Shown here one piece after another: positions 1 through 12,615 of a stretch of DNA of 64,000 nucleotides. Below the pieces are notes generated by a model that saw nothing but the letters and a program-made list of their open reading frames with translations, was not told the DNA's origin and did not search any database. Made by a program: the position numbers and the translations under genes. The stretch comes from Choanephora cucurbitarum. Its lineage: Eukaryota; Mucoromycota; Mucoromycetes; Mucorales; Choanephoraceae. Every line of letters begins with the position of its first letter. Positions within the stretch are counted from its first letter, which is position 1. The DNA lies in assembly GCA_025331435.1 (NCBI GenBank), contig JAIWNI010000004.1:372001-436000 (forward strand), given 5' to 3'.

Positions 1-285
1 TTGGCTTGCTTTCTGATTTTGTCTAATCTAGCCTCCATTGCTTTGACGGTAGACTTGCTGTCAACAGAAGAAAGAGACAATAGGTAAAGAAAAAAACAAG
101 AAAAAAATGTTTAAAAGTCCTATATTCGTGACTTGATTTCGGCTTTTAAGCCCACTTGCATAGTTTTCTTTAACGCATTTTTTCTTTCTTTTGAGTTGGC
201 TTTGAGATACAGTCGTTCTACTCTCAACTGTGGGTCGTGCCTACTACAATTACCACATGGCTCGGTCCAATCTTGGATGTGGCTA
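1..285 (-). other. Possible edge fragment of a minus-strand gene (zinc-cluster-like)
   Basis: On the minus strand, bases 1-53 read as an exon preceded by a good intron end (polypyrimidine tract, then TTGACAG). One frame gives STVKAMEARLDKI, which resembles the linker and dimerisation helix of Zn2Cys6 regulators. Further upstream, around 130-285, the same strand encodes EPCGNCSRH, similar to the second half of a binuclear zinc cluster. The reading frame between them is not clean, and the first half of the cluster is missing. It could be a diverged gene, a pseudogene, or chance. Any gene would continue off the left edge. Confidence 0.22.
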
Positions 286-2315
286 TAGACTCTTAAGTTG
301 CGCTTTTATTCTCAGACCATCATAAATAAAGAGAAAAATTATGCATGATTCTATTTCCTTACACCTTTCTAAGCCAGCTTTTTCAATTTCTTTTGAGGTG
401 GAAAAACTAATGCCAGAGAATTATCTAAGGGTAGACACTCACCACGTCCTTTGTCTTTGTTTTACCAACATGTCTATCTACTATCTGTAAACAAGTGCGA
501 ATTGCTGTAAAGCTTATATTGGTACACACAACTATCTATCCATAGAAGCTAGTTTGTTTAATTGGAGACCCAAAGGAACTTTTTTCTACCAACGCATCAT
601 CAAACACAATGGAATCAAGCGAAAGACAATTCAGCTACTCTGTTTGCAAGTCTACAAGTATTTTGTATGTATTGATTACTTTAATTGATGCAATATGAAA
701 ATGCAAAGAGTAAAAAAATGTCTTGCTTAGATGAACTTGACTTATAATTCATCATTTCCTTCTGCCCTCGCATTGTAACTGAGGCTCATGGGTGTAGTAG
801 ATCTAAAAGACTTGGTAAAAGAGTATGAGAGACTTAGATATGTTGATCAAGTAGTATGAACGATGAGGAAGAATGCTTGAGGCTCATAAATAGATTCTAC
901 TTGTCAACTCTTCATGATATGTTTTAAAGCAATTAAGCGCAATCGATAGACATTAAGATTACCCTGATACCAACCGAAGGATTCGATCATTATGAGAAGC
1001 TAATACTCAGTACGAATTGCAGATATCTAAAAGCATTTTCTCGTATTGCAATCAATAACACGACTTCTTGTGTTTTTCTTCAATGTAACTTACCTGTGTC
1101 TTTTAACAGTACTCACTCAATTTGAGGACGGTTGCTCTAGCGATGCTTTTTCTTTAAGAGTGATGCCCTTAAATTCAGAAGATTCCTGTGCGCTTTATGC
1201 TTAATCTATACCCCATCCATCCCCTCTTGATTTCTCAGTAAGTATAAACCGAACAGAGCGGTGGTATACTTTATTTACAGTGTTCTTCGTCTTAACTTTG
1301 GCGAGAAGAATACGATATTTTTTCTTTTTGATTTGTATTGTTACTAAAGGTAGCAGCAGTCGTCACCCAATGCTGTAAAGCATTCCCAGAACAAGATCAA
1401 CAGCACAAGAAAATGTTTATCTTGTTTGTTTCAGCTAGATAGCAGTTCTCAAACAAGTTCAATTCTACAAAGGTAATTCTATCAGACATTGAAACTAACT
1501 TACAACTCCCTTTACTCGTAATCATCTAATAGTCTTTTTGTGTGCATGCTTGCTTCAGATGGTTAACTCACCAGGAACACTCAAGCCATTTTTCTTCTTT
1601 TTTTTTTTTAATATTCTCTAGCTTAAGTTCGACAAATCGAACGATGCCTTGTGAAAAGTCAGCTTTCAACCCGAAGAATTCCATTCAAGGCTTTGTCATT
1701 TTTTTCTTTGATTGGCAGGATGATCAAGGAAAATTTCAAAATCGGACATTTCTTCTCTAAAAAAGAAATCCCCACAAATTCGGACTATCGTTTTGCCCCA
1801 TATAAAAGGGACACAATTGTATTCGGCTTAATTCTAACTGTCCTCGAAACTTGCCGATTTCAGCCTGAGTTGAGTTGCAATATCTTGTATTCAGAGCTAG
1901 ACTAATAGCAATTCATGCCGACCTAATTTGATATTCTAGCGTTCCTGATGATCTCATTCATTCAACCTTTTTCTCTTTCTCTCAGATCAATCTAACAAAT
2001 TTGCAGCAGACTGATTTGCCCTACAAACAACTTGACATAGTCTTCATCAACATACCCTATCTATTCTACAACTCATTTCCTACTATTGGATTTACCTGAT
2101 ACATACAAAATGTGATTACCTCAGGAAGGCAGTGATACACTCTGTGTTATATGGTGATTTATTGAATTCAAATCTACGAATTAATTTTCCTTGAAAGCCG
2201 CAATTTGACTAATTGTTTTCCCGCACTCACTTTTATGTGAAAAAACTCCATAAATACATGTGAAAAAAACTGTGAGAAAAAATATGAGTAAACAAATCTA
2301 ATTTATTCTAGAAAC
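286..2315. other. Intergenic region, no gene supported
   Basis: AT-rich DNA with only short, low-complexity ORFs that lack recognisable motifs. The right end (about 2160-2315) is the 3' flank of the isocitrate dehydrogenase gene. A TATA-like TATAAAAG occurs near 1801 with no convincing ORF after it. I see nothing else. Confidence 0.5.
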
Positions 2316-3811
2316 TTAAAGAGAGGCACGACTACGAATAGAAGCCAACTTGTCAGCAATTTGTTGTAAGAAGAGTTCAGTAGTAGAATAGTGTTCAGAT
2401 GTCATGCTGTTGTAGAAAAAAAAATACATGTATCAGTACTGTGATAGAAAAATCCCATTTTAACAAATCCAATTTACCTCTTGCCATAAATAATCAAAGC
2501 CAAATCCTTGGTCATATGCTTATCGACTTCAATTGTCTCAATACAAGCCTTTTCAAGATCCTTACAGAATTGAAGCAAGTCAGGGTTGTTGTCCAACTTG
2601 GCACGGTGTTCAAGACCGCGAGTCCAGGCAAAGATGGAAGCAATTGGGTTAGTAGAAGTCTTGTTACCCTTTTGGTGTTCTCTGTAATGTCTGGTTACAG
2701 TACCATGGGCAGCCTCGGCTTCAACTGTCTTACCGTCGGGAGTGTAAAGCACAGAAGTCATAAGACCGAGAGAGCCATAACCTTGAGCGACAATGTCTGA
2801 TTGAACATCACCATCATAGTTCTTGGTGGCCCAGACAAAGTTACCGTCAGACTTGAGAGCTTGAGCAACCATATCATCAATCAAACGGTGTTCATACCAA
2901 ATACCAGCAGCATCGAAGTCTGCTTTGTATTGTTTTTCATAGATTCCTTGGAAAATGTCTTTGAATCGACCATCATAGGCCTTTAAGATGGTGTTCTTAG
3001 TAGACAGGTAAAGAGGCATCTTGCGCTCGAGAGCAATACGGAAACAAGCATGAGCGAAACCTTCAATGGATTCATCTGTGTTGTACATGGCCATACCGAC
3101 ACCTCCTGACTTTTCAAATTCAAATACTTGCATTTTTTTGGGTTCAGAACCATCTGCAGGTGTGTAGACAATTTCAAAAGTACCAGGACCAGGAGCAACA
3201 AAATCAGTGGCACGGTACTGACACAAATACATCAGCAAACGCCTTTCTCTTTAAAACGCACATAAGCATGAACTTACTTGATCACCATGAGCATGTCTAC
3301 CAACAATGATAGGGTTGGTCCAACCAGGAACCAACTTGGGCAATGTTTGGACGATAATAGGTTCACGGAAGACAGTACCGTTCAAGATGTTACGAATGGT
3401 ACCATTAGGTGACTTCCACATCTTCTTCAACTTGAATTCTATTATGAAAATAAGTACAATACCTTATGCATGACCCATAGAGACATTACCTTCGACACGA
3501 GCCTCATCAGGAGTGATAGTAGCACACTTGATACCTACATTGTACTTCTTGATAGCTTCGGCAGCGTCCACTGTTACTTGGTCATCAGTCTAATGACAAA
3601 AGGATAAGAAAGAACGAAACCAAGTAAAGTTTTTTTTTTTTTTTTGGTAACTTACAGCATCACGGTTTTCAACACTGAGATCAAAGTACTTGATGTCAAG
3701 GTCAAGGTAAGGCAAGATTAACTTGTCCTTGATAAGTTGCCAGATAATTCTGGTCATCTCATCACCATCAAGGTCAACAACAGGATTCTTAACAACAATT
3801 TTACCAGCCAT
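2316..3811 (-). CDS. NADP-dependent isocitrate dehydrogenase
   Basis: Catalyses oxidative decarboxylation of isocitrate to 2-oxoglutarate with reduction of NADP+, supplying NADPH and 2-oxoglutarate. I place five exons at 3811-3656, 3589-3490, 3438-3278, 3217-2478 and 2406-2316, all with GT-AG introns. The product is 415 aa, the usual size for eukaryotic homodimeric NADP-IDH. Visible hallmarks are [10 protein letters not shown] near the N-terminus, [20 protein letters not shown] (substrate binding), [14 protein letters not shown] (NADP-type signature) and [16 protein letters not shown] (cofactor region). The N-terminus [19 protein letters not shown] starts directly in the fold with no mitochondrial presequence, so a cytosolic form is likely. 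The C-terminus ends SRASL, which is not a standard peroxisomal signal. Family identity is very secure; compartment is inferred. Confidence 0.96.
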
Positions 3812-4602
3812 TTCAATTAATAAATACAGAAAATAAAGTAAAGAAAAGAGGAAAAGAAAGCAAGAGTTAATCCACCTTAAATAGCCAAAAAAAGAATGTA
3901 CATTTGCGCACGGTACTTTAAATCGGGGTTCATAATATTCTGCATAGGTAGGACACATATATTCTATACTTCAAAGTGATACAGTTTATCAGACGAAAAA
4001 GAGAGAACTCTAAACCTAATTTTACTGCATAACCAAAACCAATTTTGGTGAATCCCTGCTTGCTATTTCTTTTGCACGCTTGGTTTAAGTTCGGATTAGG
4101 CAGTTCGGATTGAGAGGTAAGATTCACTATTGTATCTCAAGATAGGCCTCCTGAATATGGTGATGCTTTGTCTAAGACAACATTTTATCTGATTTTAATG
4201 CATTATATTCTCTATGCTCTCATACTGTTCTTATATCTTCATGATCTCTTAGATGCGCACTTCAGGAGTCATTTCTTCTCTATAGTACCATCAAGGATAA
4301 CATTGTTAATAGTACCGACATCTTAGCTCTCCTATCACCTATTACCCAAATAAAAAATAGCCTTGAATGAACTGTGCTTGAATCTATGTAAAACTTGCTC
4401 AATGTTCTATTGTGATAAGCTGACTGTCTTGAAAATAAAATAAAATAAAAAATAGAAGCCAATAGATTTACTTTCCCCTTTTCTTTCACTTGAAGACTGT
4501 TAAAAAAAAGAAAGAGGGATATTTCAGACTACATACATCTAACGAAAGCATCATTACACCGAGTTATTCAAGCGAAATTATCGGATTATTGGCCCAGATA
4601 AA
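3812..4602. promoter_or_regulatory. Divergent intergenic region between IDH and the F-box gene
   Basis: This 791 bp segment lies between the two divergently transcribed start codons and must contain both promoters. It is AT-rich with several T/A tracts. I see no clear TATA box, operator or RNA gene. Confidence 0.4.
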
Positions 4603-6378
4603 ATGTTGCAAAATCTATCCTTCGAGCTTCAATTATGCATTTTAGAGCATGTTGATCCACTTGCCTTATTACAATGTCAGCTTGTGTCTCAAGCATGGAA
4701 CAGACCAGCCAGGATTCTGTTTTACCGCGATGTCACACTCACTGACAACTTTCAGTTCAACCGCTTTGTGTACGCATTAAGAGATACACCGTCCAATGGC
4801 CTCTTGGTAAAACGACTGACTTTTTACTGGGGCTGGGAAGAGATCTTACCGAAAAGCAAGTACCGACAACAACGCATGTGGCACTATATAGAGCTGATAA
4901 CACTCACACCCAATCTCGAATCACTTAGCGGTTGCACCATTCCAACATCAGTCTACAGCTTGTTTATATGCCTCCTTCAGGAAGGTCAATGGCAACGTCT
5001 GAGCCATCTTAGAGATCCTCATCATCGTGGATACAGAGAGTATCAAGGTGATGACCTTTCAAGCACCAAACCATCTCGTTGGGAATGGTACTATTACATT
5101 TTGAGTACCATGAAGGATTGGTTCAAGACAGTTGCACTGAACGCTACTGTCTTGCCATCTCTAGGAAATGAGTTGCACTGCTTTTCTTTTGCTGAAGACA
5201 TCACTCGAGAAACTCGGTTTGTCAACGCAAAAAGCTTAAGTTGTGTTTCCTTCAACGGCATCAGCATCAGCAATCTGGAAGACATTCTTGCTTTGTGCCC
5301 AGCCATTAACTCAGTCTGGCTTGATACCAGTAGTTTTGACACCGACAGAGAAGGATTACATAAGCTAGATCCAAGTATACATGTGACCAAACTCCAGCTT
5401 CATATAGACCAGATCGACAAAAACAGTATTCTGTATTTTCACAAAAAGTTTCCTTCTGTAAAGCAGTTTGAGCTTTTGCTCAGTTATCCAGTCGCCAATA
5501 GGGTTACACTCAGGCACAAGTTGCAATCTGAAGAGATAGATATGCTGGCAAAGTATGTCAGTGGAATGGACAAGTTTAGCCTCCATGTCACTGGCGCTCA
5601 AAACGGAGAGGATTTACATCGCTTTTTCCAGACATATCCATGGAGAGGAAAAAAGAAATTCGACATGGGCGACCATTCTTCCTATTACGTTCAAGTAAAC
5701 CATGCAAGCTTCAAAGTGATCTTTGAGAAGCATAGACAAGATTCAACCACCCTGAGGATTGGAACTGATCGATTCAGTACTGATTTTGAAGAAAAGAACG
5801 CCAATCTCTTAAAGACAATCGATCAGTTGATTATTGTTGACCAGACTTATTCGCCTCCCAAGCCAGACGAAGTGTATAATCGGTTACTGGGTCGATGTCA
5901 AAATATCACTCAACTTCGCCTTGAGAAGACCAGATTATCTGAATGGGAAATGGAAGAATCTCCTCCGCATATTACAGACCTAGTACTCTATGACTGTAGC
6001 TACATAAAAAAAGGATTGTGTGATCTATCGAAAAAGATGACAAACCTCAAAAACCTCCATATGTGGAGGACCAACACAAGCCGTGCTGGTGATGTCTTTC
6101 GAATATACATGCCTCATACATCCTTCCAAAGGCTTTTCTTTGAAAATTCAAGTAGCTGCTCAGTGGTGATACTTTCAATACAGATGAAAGGTCAAAAGAA
6201 TAAGAAGAAAAGGTACTATCGTCGTTCTGAAGGCCGATTGACTGAAATTACCTCCAAAGAATACGATGACCATGTCCGCAAGAAGAAGTCTGCCTGCCGA
6301 GTTGAACTGGTATGCAAAGATATCAAGCTTCTTGAAATAAAACTTGAGCCCAACATTCATTTTAAGTGTGAATTCTAA
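4603..6378 (+). CDS. F-box protein with diverged leucine-rich repeats
   Basis: Single-exon gene of 591 aa. Residues 1-45 form an F-box: LSFELQLCILEHVDPLALLQ, then CQLVSQAWNRPARILFYRDV, the usual helix-loop-helix with its conserved Leu and Trp. The F-box docks Skp1 in SCF ubiquitin ligases. The rest consists of irregular leucine-rich stretches (for example around residues 205-240 and 430-500, with NITQLRLEKTRLSEWEM and MTNLKNLHMWRTNT), which would select the substrate. A basic KGQKNKKKRYYRRSEGR stretch lies near the C-terminus. Intronless F-box/LRR genes with this N-terminus are a large, fast-evolving group in Mucorales. No substrate can be named. Confidence 0.85.
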   Translation: MLQNLSFELQLCILEHVDPLALLQCQLVSQAWNRPARILFYRDVTLTDNFQFNRFVYALRDTPSNGLLVKRLTFYWGWEEILPKSKYRQQRMWHYIELITLTPNLESLSGCTIPTSVYSLFICLLQEGQWQRLSHLRDPHHRGYREYQGDDLSSTKPSRWEWYYYILSTMKDWFKTVALNATVLPSLGNELHCFSFAEDITRETRFVNAKSLSCVSFNGISISNLEDILALCPAINSVWLDTSSFDTDREGLHKLDPSIHVTKLQLHIDQIDKNSILYFHKKFPSVKQFELLLSYPVANRVTLRHKLQSEEIDMLAKYVSGMDKFSLHVTGAQNGEDLHRFFQTYPWRGKKKFDMGDHSSYYVQVNHASFKVIFEKHRQDSTTLRIGTDRFSTDFEEKNANLLKTIDQLIIVDQTYSPPKPDEVYNRLLGRCQNITQLRLEKTRLSEWEMEESPPHITDLVLYDCSYIKKGLCDLSKKMTNLKNLHMWRTNTSRAGDVFRIYMPHTSFQRLFFENSSSCSVVILSIQMKGQKNKKKRYYRRSEGRLTEITSKEYDDHVRKKKSACRVELVCKDIKLLEIKLEPNIHFKCEF

Positions 6379-6602
6379 ACAGTTGGATAATAAAAGCTTG
6401 AATGTAGAGAGCCCCACCTTTTTTTTGGGATTGTATATTAAATCAACCTGCTTCCATTGTTATGAATAGATAGCTTCTCAGAGGCGGTCACACAAAATAC
6501 AGTCTCATAAATCATTTACGCGCCTTTTTTTTTATGTCTTGGTTGAACTTTATTCAAGCATTCGTTTATCGTGTTTAAAAAAAAATATATAGAAATAAAA
6601 TT

Positions 6603-9075
6603 ATGGCCTCAATAGAACGAACCGCTGAATATGACAAATTTATTGATGAACTAAAGGCCTTTCATGACAGAAAAGGGTAAATGCCTTTTAGAGAAAACAA
6701 CATGGCATGTCTAACTGATGATGCTATAGCACTATTCTACAAGTAGAACCTGTGTTAGGTGGAAAGAAATTAAATCTGCTGACAATTTACAAGACAGTGA
6801 TTGATGCTGGAGGTTATGAAAAAGTAAACTATACGAAAAAGCAACACTGAGAGCCATGAAGTCTAATGATGTTTCTTTTTAGGTGACTTCCAATCGCGGT
6901 TGGAAACAAGTAGGCGATCCTTTTAATTTTCCTGCAACATGTACCAATAGTGCTTATATTTTAAAGGCAGTCTATACAAAATATCTGGTAAGCAACGCAT
7001 CGCAAATAAGAACAACAAAAAGACTTAGTTTTGTTGCCTACAATAGCTTGGTTGGGAAGAAGAGCACTTTTGGAAGAGACCATGGAACCCACCATCTGAC
7101 TTGCTTGTCAGTCAACAACAAAAGACAACAGCCTCACCTATGTCCTATAGAGATAACAATAGCGTCAGCATGACCTCTCGACATACAGGCACAGCATTCA
7201 CTCAACCAAACGCACGCATTCATTCATCACAACCATCCACAACCACCACAGCTACTACAACAGCAGCAGGCTATTCACAAGGTAAACAATAGAAAATAGA
7301 AGTAGACCTCTCCATTATTTTGACAACATTTTTTCCCTTTCATACACAGCTATCTTTATGGATCAAGAATTTAGAGCACGTATCCTTCTAGCACTTCAAT
7401 CCAATCTGCCTAACGAAATAGACTGGGCATTCAACACATTGATCAAATTTTCATACGCATCAGAAAACTTTTGCCTAGACTTCATACCTACCCTAATTGA
7501 TCTCTTACTGGACTTCACTACCGACTTTTTTGAGCAGACTTCATTTGAGACTGACAGTATCAACAACTTGTTTTGCACAAAAGAACAACAAGTGACATAC
7601 GAAAGAGTCCTGCAAGTATTTCACATTTTACGCAATTTTTCATTTCTGGAAATGAATGTTCGTCGTCTAGCCATGCATGAGCGATTGGGCGCTCTTTTGA
7701 TGCAAACAGTAGTCATGCCACCTCAATCAGCCTATGGAGAACTAAGTAGACATTGCCTGGATATTCTTGAGAACATCGCACCTCAGATCCAACTCTCAAG
7801 CCGCGACGATGCTTATTTGACAGCCATGATCAAAGCCTTATTCTCACACGATCGCTCCTTTGTGTTAGGTGCCATTCGTGCATTGACTCGAGTCGCAGTC
7901 ACCGAATCAAACGAACGTATCTTGGGATTTGCAGATAAGCGAGTGATTGAGCGTATGGCACAGTTTTTGTTGGTGGACGATGAGGAATTAGAGGCAGCCA
8001 CGTTGGAATACCTGTATCAATACTCGAGTCTGAAGGGTAACTTCTCTACTGAACTGTTACGATGTTATCCTGGCAACCTCATTGGTCTCTTGACAGGCTT
8101 TCTGTCTTACAAATCTTCTCTAGTGCCTCATCAGAATGAATCTGCAGCTGTGGTAGGTGGAGGTGCTATCGGTACAATCCATGGTATTCCTGCAGCACAA
8201 ATGATTCGTGTGCCTGAGGCTAGTATCACGCAACAACCTTCTATTCCTGATCTAACAAACTATGCTTATCTTGACGAACCTTATCGTTGTCTTGGATGGT
8301 AAGAGAAGAAAAAAAAAGTTGGATTTTGAGAATCATGCTAAGAATACGCTGCTAGGCTTAAGGATCAATTGTTGAGTGGCAGTACTACTGAAGACCAAAT
8401 TGTGTTGAGAGAAGTATTTGAAGCTTATCAGAAACTGTTTGGATCAGAAAAGCCATTGGGCATGAAAGAGTTCTACACTGTCTTGAAAATTGCCTTTCCC
8501 CAACCAGCCGCAGTAGAAGAATCGTTTACAAAACAACCAAATCCTCTGGATACAGTGCTACAGAATGTCCGTTACTCACCTACAAGAAGAAGAGATGGTA
8601 AGTTTATGTGCATTATCATTTGTGAAGCGTATTCATGTCAATCTGTTGGTTAGGTCCTGTATGTTATTGGGGAGAATGTAAAGAGGGCTTTGATAGTCAA
8701 ACAGATTTACATAAACATATCATCAAAATACATCTAGAAACACCTTCAGAGAGTCATTGTCACTGGATGAAATGTACACGCAAGACAAAAGACAAATCAG
8801 AGGCCATTCGACACATGCGTACACATTTTGCAGGCAAGGTCAAGAAACAATCTACACAGAAAAAGACATTTGCGATATCCAAAATGCCAATTGATGACAC
8901 AGAAGTGTCTGGCATTCCATTAACTTCTGCATTATTATTACGAAATTTGGCAAGACATAAGCAACATCATGCATTCTATCTTCCTTATGAGAATGAGCTA
9001 GGTCTTATAGCCATTCAAAGACCTAAAGTGTCTAAATACATCTTAACTGTCCTTAATGAATTACAAGCTGTTTAA
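6603..9075 (+). CDS. ARID-domain chromatin remodeller subunit (Rsc9/ARID2-like)
   Basis: I assemble seven exons: 6603-6676, 6730-6823, 6883-6987, 7047-7281, 7350-8298, 8356-8597 and 8654-9075, giving 706 aa. The N-terminal 105 or so residues form an ARID DNA-binding domain: YDKFIDELKAFHDRKG, GGKKLNLLTIYKTVIDAGGY, SNRGWKQVGDPFNFPATC and ILKAVYTKYL. A Ser/Thr/Gln-rich linker follows, then a helical armadillo-like region (exon 5: FRARILLALQSNLPNEIDWA, NTLIKFSYASENF). The C-terminus has two C2H2 zinc fingers: CYWGECKEGFDSQTDLHKH and CHWMKCTRKTKDKSEAIRHM. This order (ARID, helical repeats, C-terminal C2H2) is that of ARID2/BAF200 in PBAF and Rsc9 in RSC, so a nuclear SWI/SNF-family subunit is the best call. 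The small exons were placed by splice sites and ARID continuity. Confidence 0.9.
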
Positions 9076-9188
9076 CAGATATACAACTCAATAAAGGCTC
9101 ACTTTTCCTTCTTGTTTTTTTTTACATAAAGCTTAAGTTTATTACAAATTATTTACAATTTACATACAGAGAAGATAGATGGTGTAAT

Positions 9189-9485
9189 TTAAGAGCTGAA
9201 TTCCTTTTGAGCTTCACCCTTCTTTTGTTGCATCTTGTTTCCGGTTTCAGCACCAGTGTTACCAGCAAGAGAGTTGTAAGCACCCTTGACAGCACCAGCA
9301 ACTTGGTCCATAGTACCCTTGACGTAGTCAGAGACGTTGGCAGCAGTTTCTTGACCGTGACCAGCAGCGTTTTGAGCTTGGCCCTTAGATTCCATAGATT
9401 CGTTACCGAGAGCACTACCGACGTTTTGCTTCATGGAGCCAACGAATTGGTCTTTCTTAGCATCAGTTCTTGAGGGGGAGTCCAT
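9189..9485 (-). CDS. CsbD-like stress-response protein
   Basis: Single-exon, 98 aa, highly hydrophilic and rich in Gly, Ala, Gln and Lys. The repeated patterns DQFVGSMKQNVGSALGNESM, ESKGQAQNAAGHGQETAA and VKGTMDQVAGAVKGAYNSLA match the CsbD family (small, abundant, stress-induced proteins; a fungal member was described as a cruciform/mismatch DNA-binding protein). It is probably intrinsically disordered to amphipathic-helical. It is convergent with the ARID gene: the two stop codons are only 113 bp apart, so their 3' ends are close. A long T-rich and A-rich upstream stretch may be its promoter. Confidence 0.8.
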   Translation of the reverse strand: MDSPSRTDAKKDQFVGSMKQNVGSALGNESMESKGQAQNAAGHGQETAANVSDYVKGTMDQVAGAVKGAYNSLAGNTGAETGNKMQQKKGEAQKEFSS

Positions 9486-11370
9486 TTTATTGATTAATTT
9501 AGATTATATTGTTGTAATATGCAGAAGAAAAGTTAAAGAATGTCTGCTTCTTTTATACTTTTTTTTTTTGACATAATTTACGTCATTACCAAATTCAGTA
9601 GAGGATTGACACCATCACGTCATATATTTTTTTTTCTTTGTTGATTTTTTCAGCATGTATTTTTCAAAAAAGCTATGTTTCACATGTTGTCAAAGTAGCG
9701 TATTTTTAAGACCGATGTTATTTTGATTGGAGAAAAAAACAAAGTGAGAGCGAAAAATTACAAACGTAAAAATGATATCATAAACGTAGTCAAGGAAAAT
9801 CAATTGTAGTCTCGATTCTCTAAAGTCTTTTGCTAAGAGTATCTTGACTACATGAATGACGCATGACAAGCTTTAGCAATTTTATCTATAACTTCATCAG
9901 TAGACATAACTATTGGTCAAGACCACATATGCTACCTATTAAGGATTGTCTTGGAGTGAATTCAAGTGTGATTCAATTGCTTAGAGTAAAAGCCTTTCGT
10001 AGGAAAAAAAAAAAGAGAGACCAATTAGATACCATTGACGCTTTAGTGGAGCATTATATAGCCTGACTTTCATATACTACAGTTTCCTGGTTATCATTGC
10101 TAGCTATTTTTGGCACTTATATGCATAGTTTATGAAAAGCACTCTTTTACACTTTTCGATTTAATCAAGATTCATTACATTTGCAGCGTATTCAATGTTT
10201 CAGAATAGAACAGACTGATTAATGCCCAACAGTTTTTCTATTTAGTCTGCATCTACAAAACTTGCTGTTTTCTTTTAGATTAAGTATGTGCTATAGGAAT
10301 TAATTAGGCTCATTTCAGAACCACTCTTTATTGGGGATAGAACACTTTGCAATGATGTAGCTATTTCTAATCTGATTTTCGAGTCAAAGATATACAGATC
10401 AAATAAAACATGTTAGATTGAATTGAAACCTATGTTTGATCTTTATTAGGAAAATCAAGCATGCCTTGTGGATAACAAAAGAAGTTACATATTAAACAGT
10501 ATGATACTCTTGCTTCTCTTAAAGCAAACAGATCTATGCTCTGAAAATCATATTACTACTGTCACTAACGAGAACACAATGAACGTACTTTCTCAAGGGA
10601 TGTGCCTTTTTTGGAATTAAACAAACAACCCTCCGAAGAAAATAATGCAACTAGCTCCTTTTTTTTTGTATAAGGAAAAGTACGTAGCTTTCAGTCTAAA
10701 TATCAGCTGATCTCTATTATACCATGATGTTGATTCATCGATCAAAGTAAAATTGTCTGATGTATTTTGAAGGACAAAACAAGTTATATATTCGATGAAC
10801 ATACATGCGTTTACTTAGGCTTAAAAAAGATTAGTATACGGCAAGCATTAGAGTGAAGAGACAGAAAATTGTGTAACTTGAAATGCTCTTATGATCAATA
10901 AGGCTATCATCATCTTCTTCTTTTTTTATGTGTTCTTTGAGATACAGCAAGTACCAAAGAAACTCTGTAATCTACATGGAAACCGATTTAAGTTACATGA
11001 GTGAAATTCTTTGCAATTACAATAGGAGCACCAATGTTAGTATGAGTTTGTCAAGAGAGTATCCACAAGGTGTATTGAACAGCTCAATATGATATTATTG
11101 CAAAAACTCTACTTTCCAAGTGGTGCTTGATCTGTTTGAAATCAAGTTTATAATTTTCCGCTTTCCATAATGTGACAGTTTATCAACTGCTTCATGTATC
11201 CTCCCTAAACCTACCCTTCACCATATGTATTCTCTAAGCGACAAAGAACAAACTATGATAATACTCAATTACAAAAACAGAAGCACGATCATTCACTTGA
11301 CCCATACATCATAGCAAAGCAATTCAAATACATATAAAGAAAGAGCAGTAACTCTAGAATTGACTGATAT
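9486..11370. other. Intergenic region, no gene supported
   Basis: About 1.9 kb of AT-rich sequence. The first 250 bp hold the promoter of the CsbD-like gene. The ORFs here are short and unsupported (for example 9863-10066 on the plus strand), and there are no tRNA, repeat or transposon signatures that I could see. Confidence 0.45.
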
Positions 11371-12615
11371 TTATTCTGTAAGACCAGATGTAATCCAATT
11401 CTGATGAATACGAACAAGTTCTGGAATAATCTTGCTTTCGATCTCTACCTCTTGATCCATCTCATCCTTTGAAAGCGATAAGACACTCTGGTTATTCTGT
11501 GTAATCAAGGTTACTGTCTGCTTTCGGGTCTTGAGCATGTTGCCGATCACAACTTGATGGCCATACCGAGTCAATGCTTGACGAGCCTTAGGTACCAATA
11601 AATTATCATCTGTCTCAAGCTAATAACAAAGTATAGAGCATATCAGCCTCCTCCTTTACCGTATTAACTCTACATTCTTCTTTTACCTTGAAAGAAACAA
11701 TTAATCCTTTTGATGCCCAATGGCTTACTAATGGCTTTAAGAATTTGGGCACTTGATCCAATGTCAATGTCAAACCACCATCACGGGACTGAATCTTGTG
11801 TTCAGCCATCTTTTCTGATCGGATGAAGAAATCACTAACAGCAGCTGCCAAATAATACATGGCTTTATCTTGCAGACGAGCGAAGATCTTGGTGCCCGAT
11901 TGAAGCTTAAAGAGGTATTCAGGTAATGTGACGAATTCGAGCATCAAGATGCGGTTTTCTTGTTTGGCATGGTTGTATTTTTTTAGGACATTGTGCATCT
12001 TACTGGCATATTCAGTACGTACTATGTTATTGAATTGTCAATAGATTTTAGCTTAACAGATAGACACAAGGCCTCTCTCCCTCTCTCTCTTTTTCTCTTA
12101 TTTTTCTATTTGTACCTTGCACTGTGCCATCTTCTTTTGGTTCCATATAATCCAAAAATCCTAGGTTGGAGGGTATAAAATGACGATGATAAGGTTGTAT
12201 ACTGTTTTGGCGATGCATGAACACAACCGCATAACCTGCTTCCAGAAAATATTCAGCAGAAGTAGCACCACGCGTACCGTTACTGAAGTTATCGATAAAA
12301 CGAACTGTCTGATTTTCTAAAGGTACAGTAGTACCACCGCTCTATACAGATACAGATTAGTCTATGCAGTTGTTACATAAAGGGTGATGTTATTCTCTTT
12401 CTCTGTTGGTATACTGTAATAGTGCAATAACTTACAGTAATAAACACGACTTTACTTTGCTTTTCTTTGTGATAGTCGATAAACGCGCTCAATTTTGATT
12501 CGAATTCAGGTAGATCAGCAGGTGGTTGGTTGATCTGGAAATAGACATCGGGATCAATAACACCTTGACCGTTGTCAAGAATAGGCTCGTAGGTCGTATT
12601 AGTAGTGGCAAACAT
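11371..12615 (-). CDS. CAB2: Phosphopantothenate-cysteine ligase (PPCS)
   Basis: Second step of coenzyme A biosynthesis from phosphopantothenate: ATP- or CTP-dependent condensation with cysteine, cytosolic. I place four exons: 12615-12436, 12341-12116, 12021-11687 and 11619-11371 (329 aa, normal for eukaryotic PPCS). The family signature spans the first intron: [20 protein letters not shown], directly followed by [13 protein letters not shown]. Also visible are [10 protein letters not shown] (active-site region), [18 protein letters not shown] and [20 protein letters not shown]. The start at 12615 ([11 protein letters not shown]) is preferred; an in-frame upstream ATG at 12732 would add a hydrophobic leader foreign to the family. 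The gene symbol follows the yeast orthologue and is by homology only. Confidence 0.92.

Noticed and set aside
2316..2330. Peroxisomal targeting signal on isocitrate dehydrogenase
   Set aside because: The C-terminus ASL is outside the accepted PTS1 consensus.
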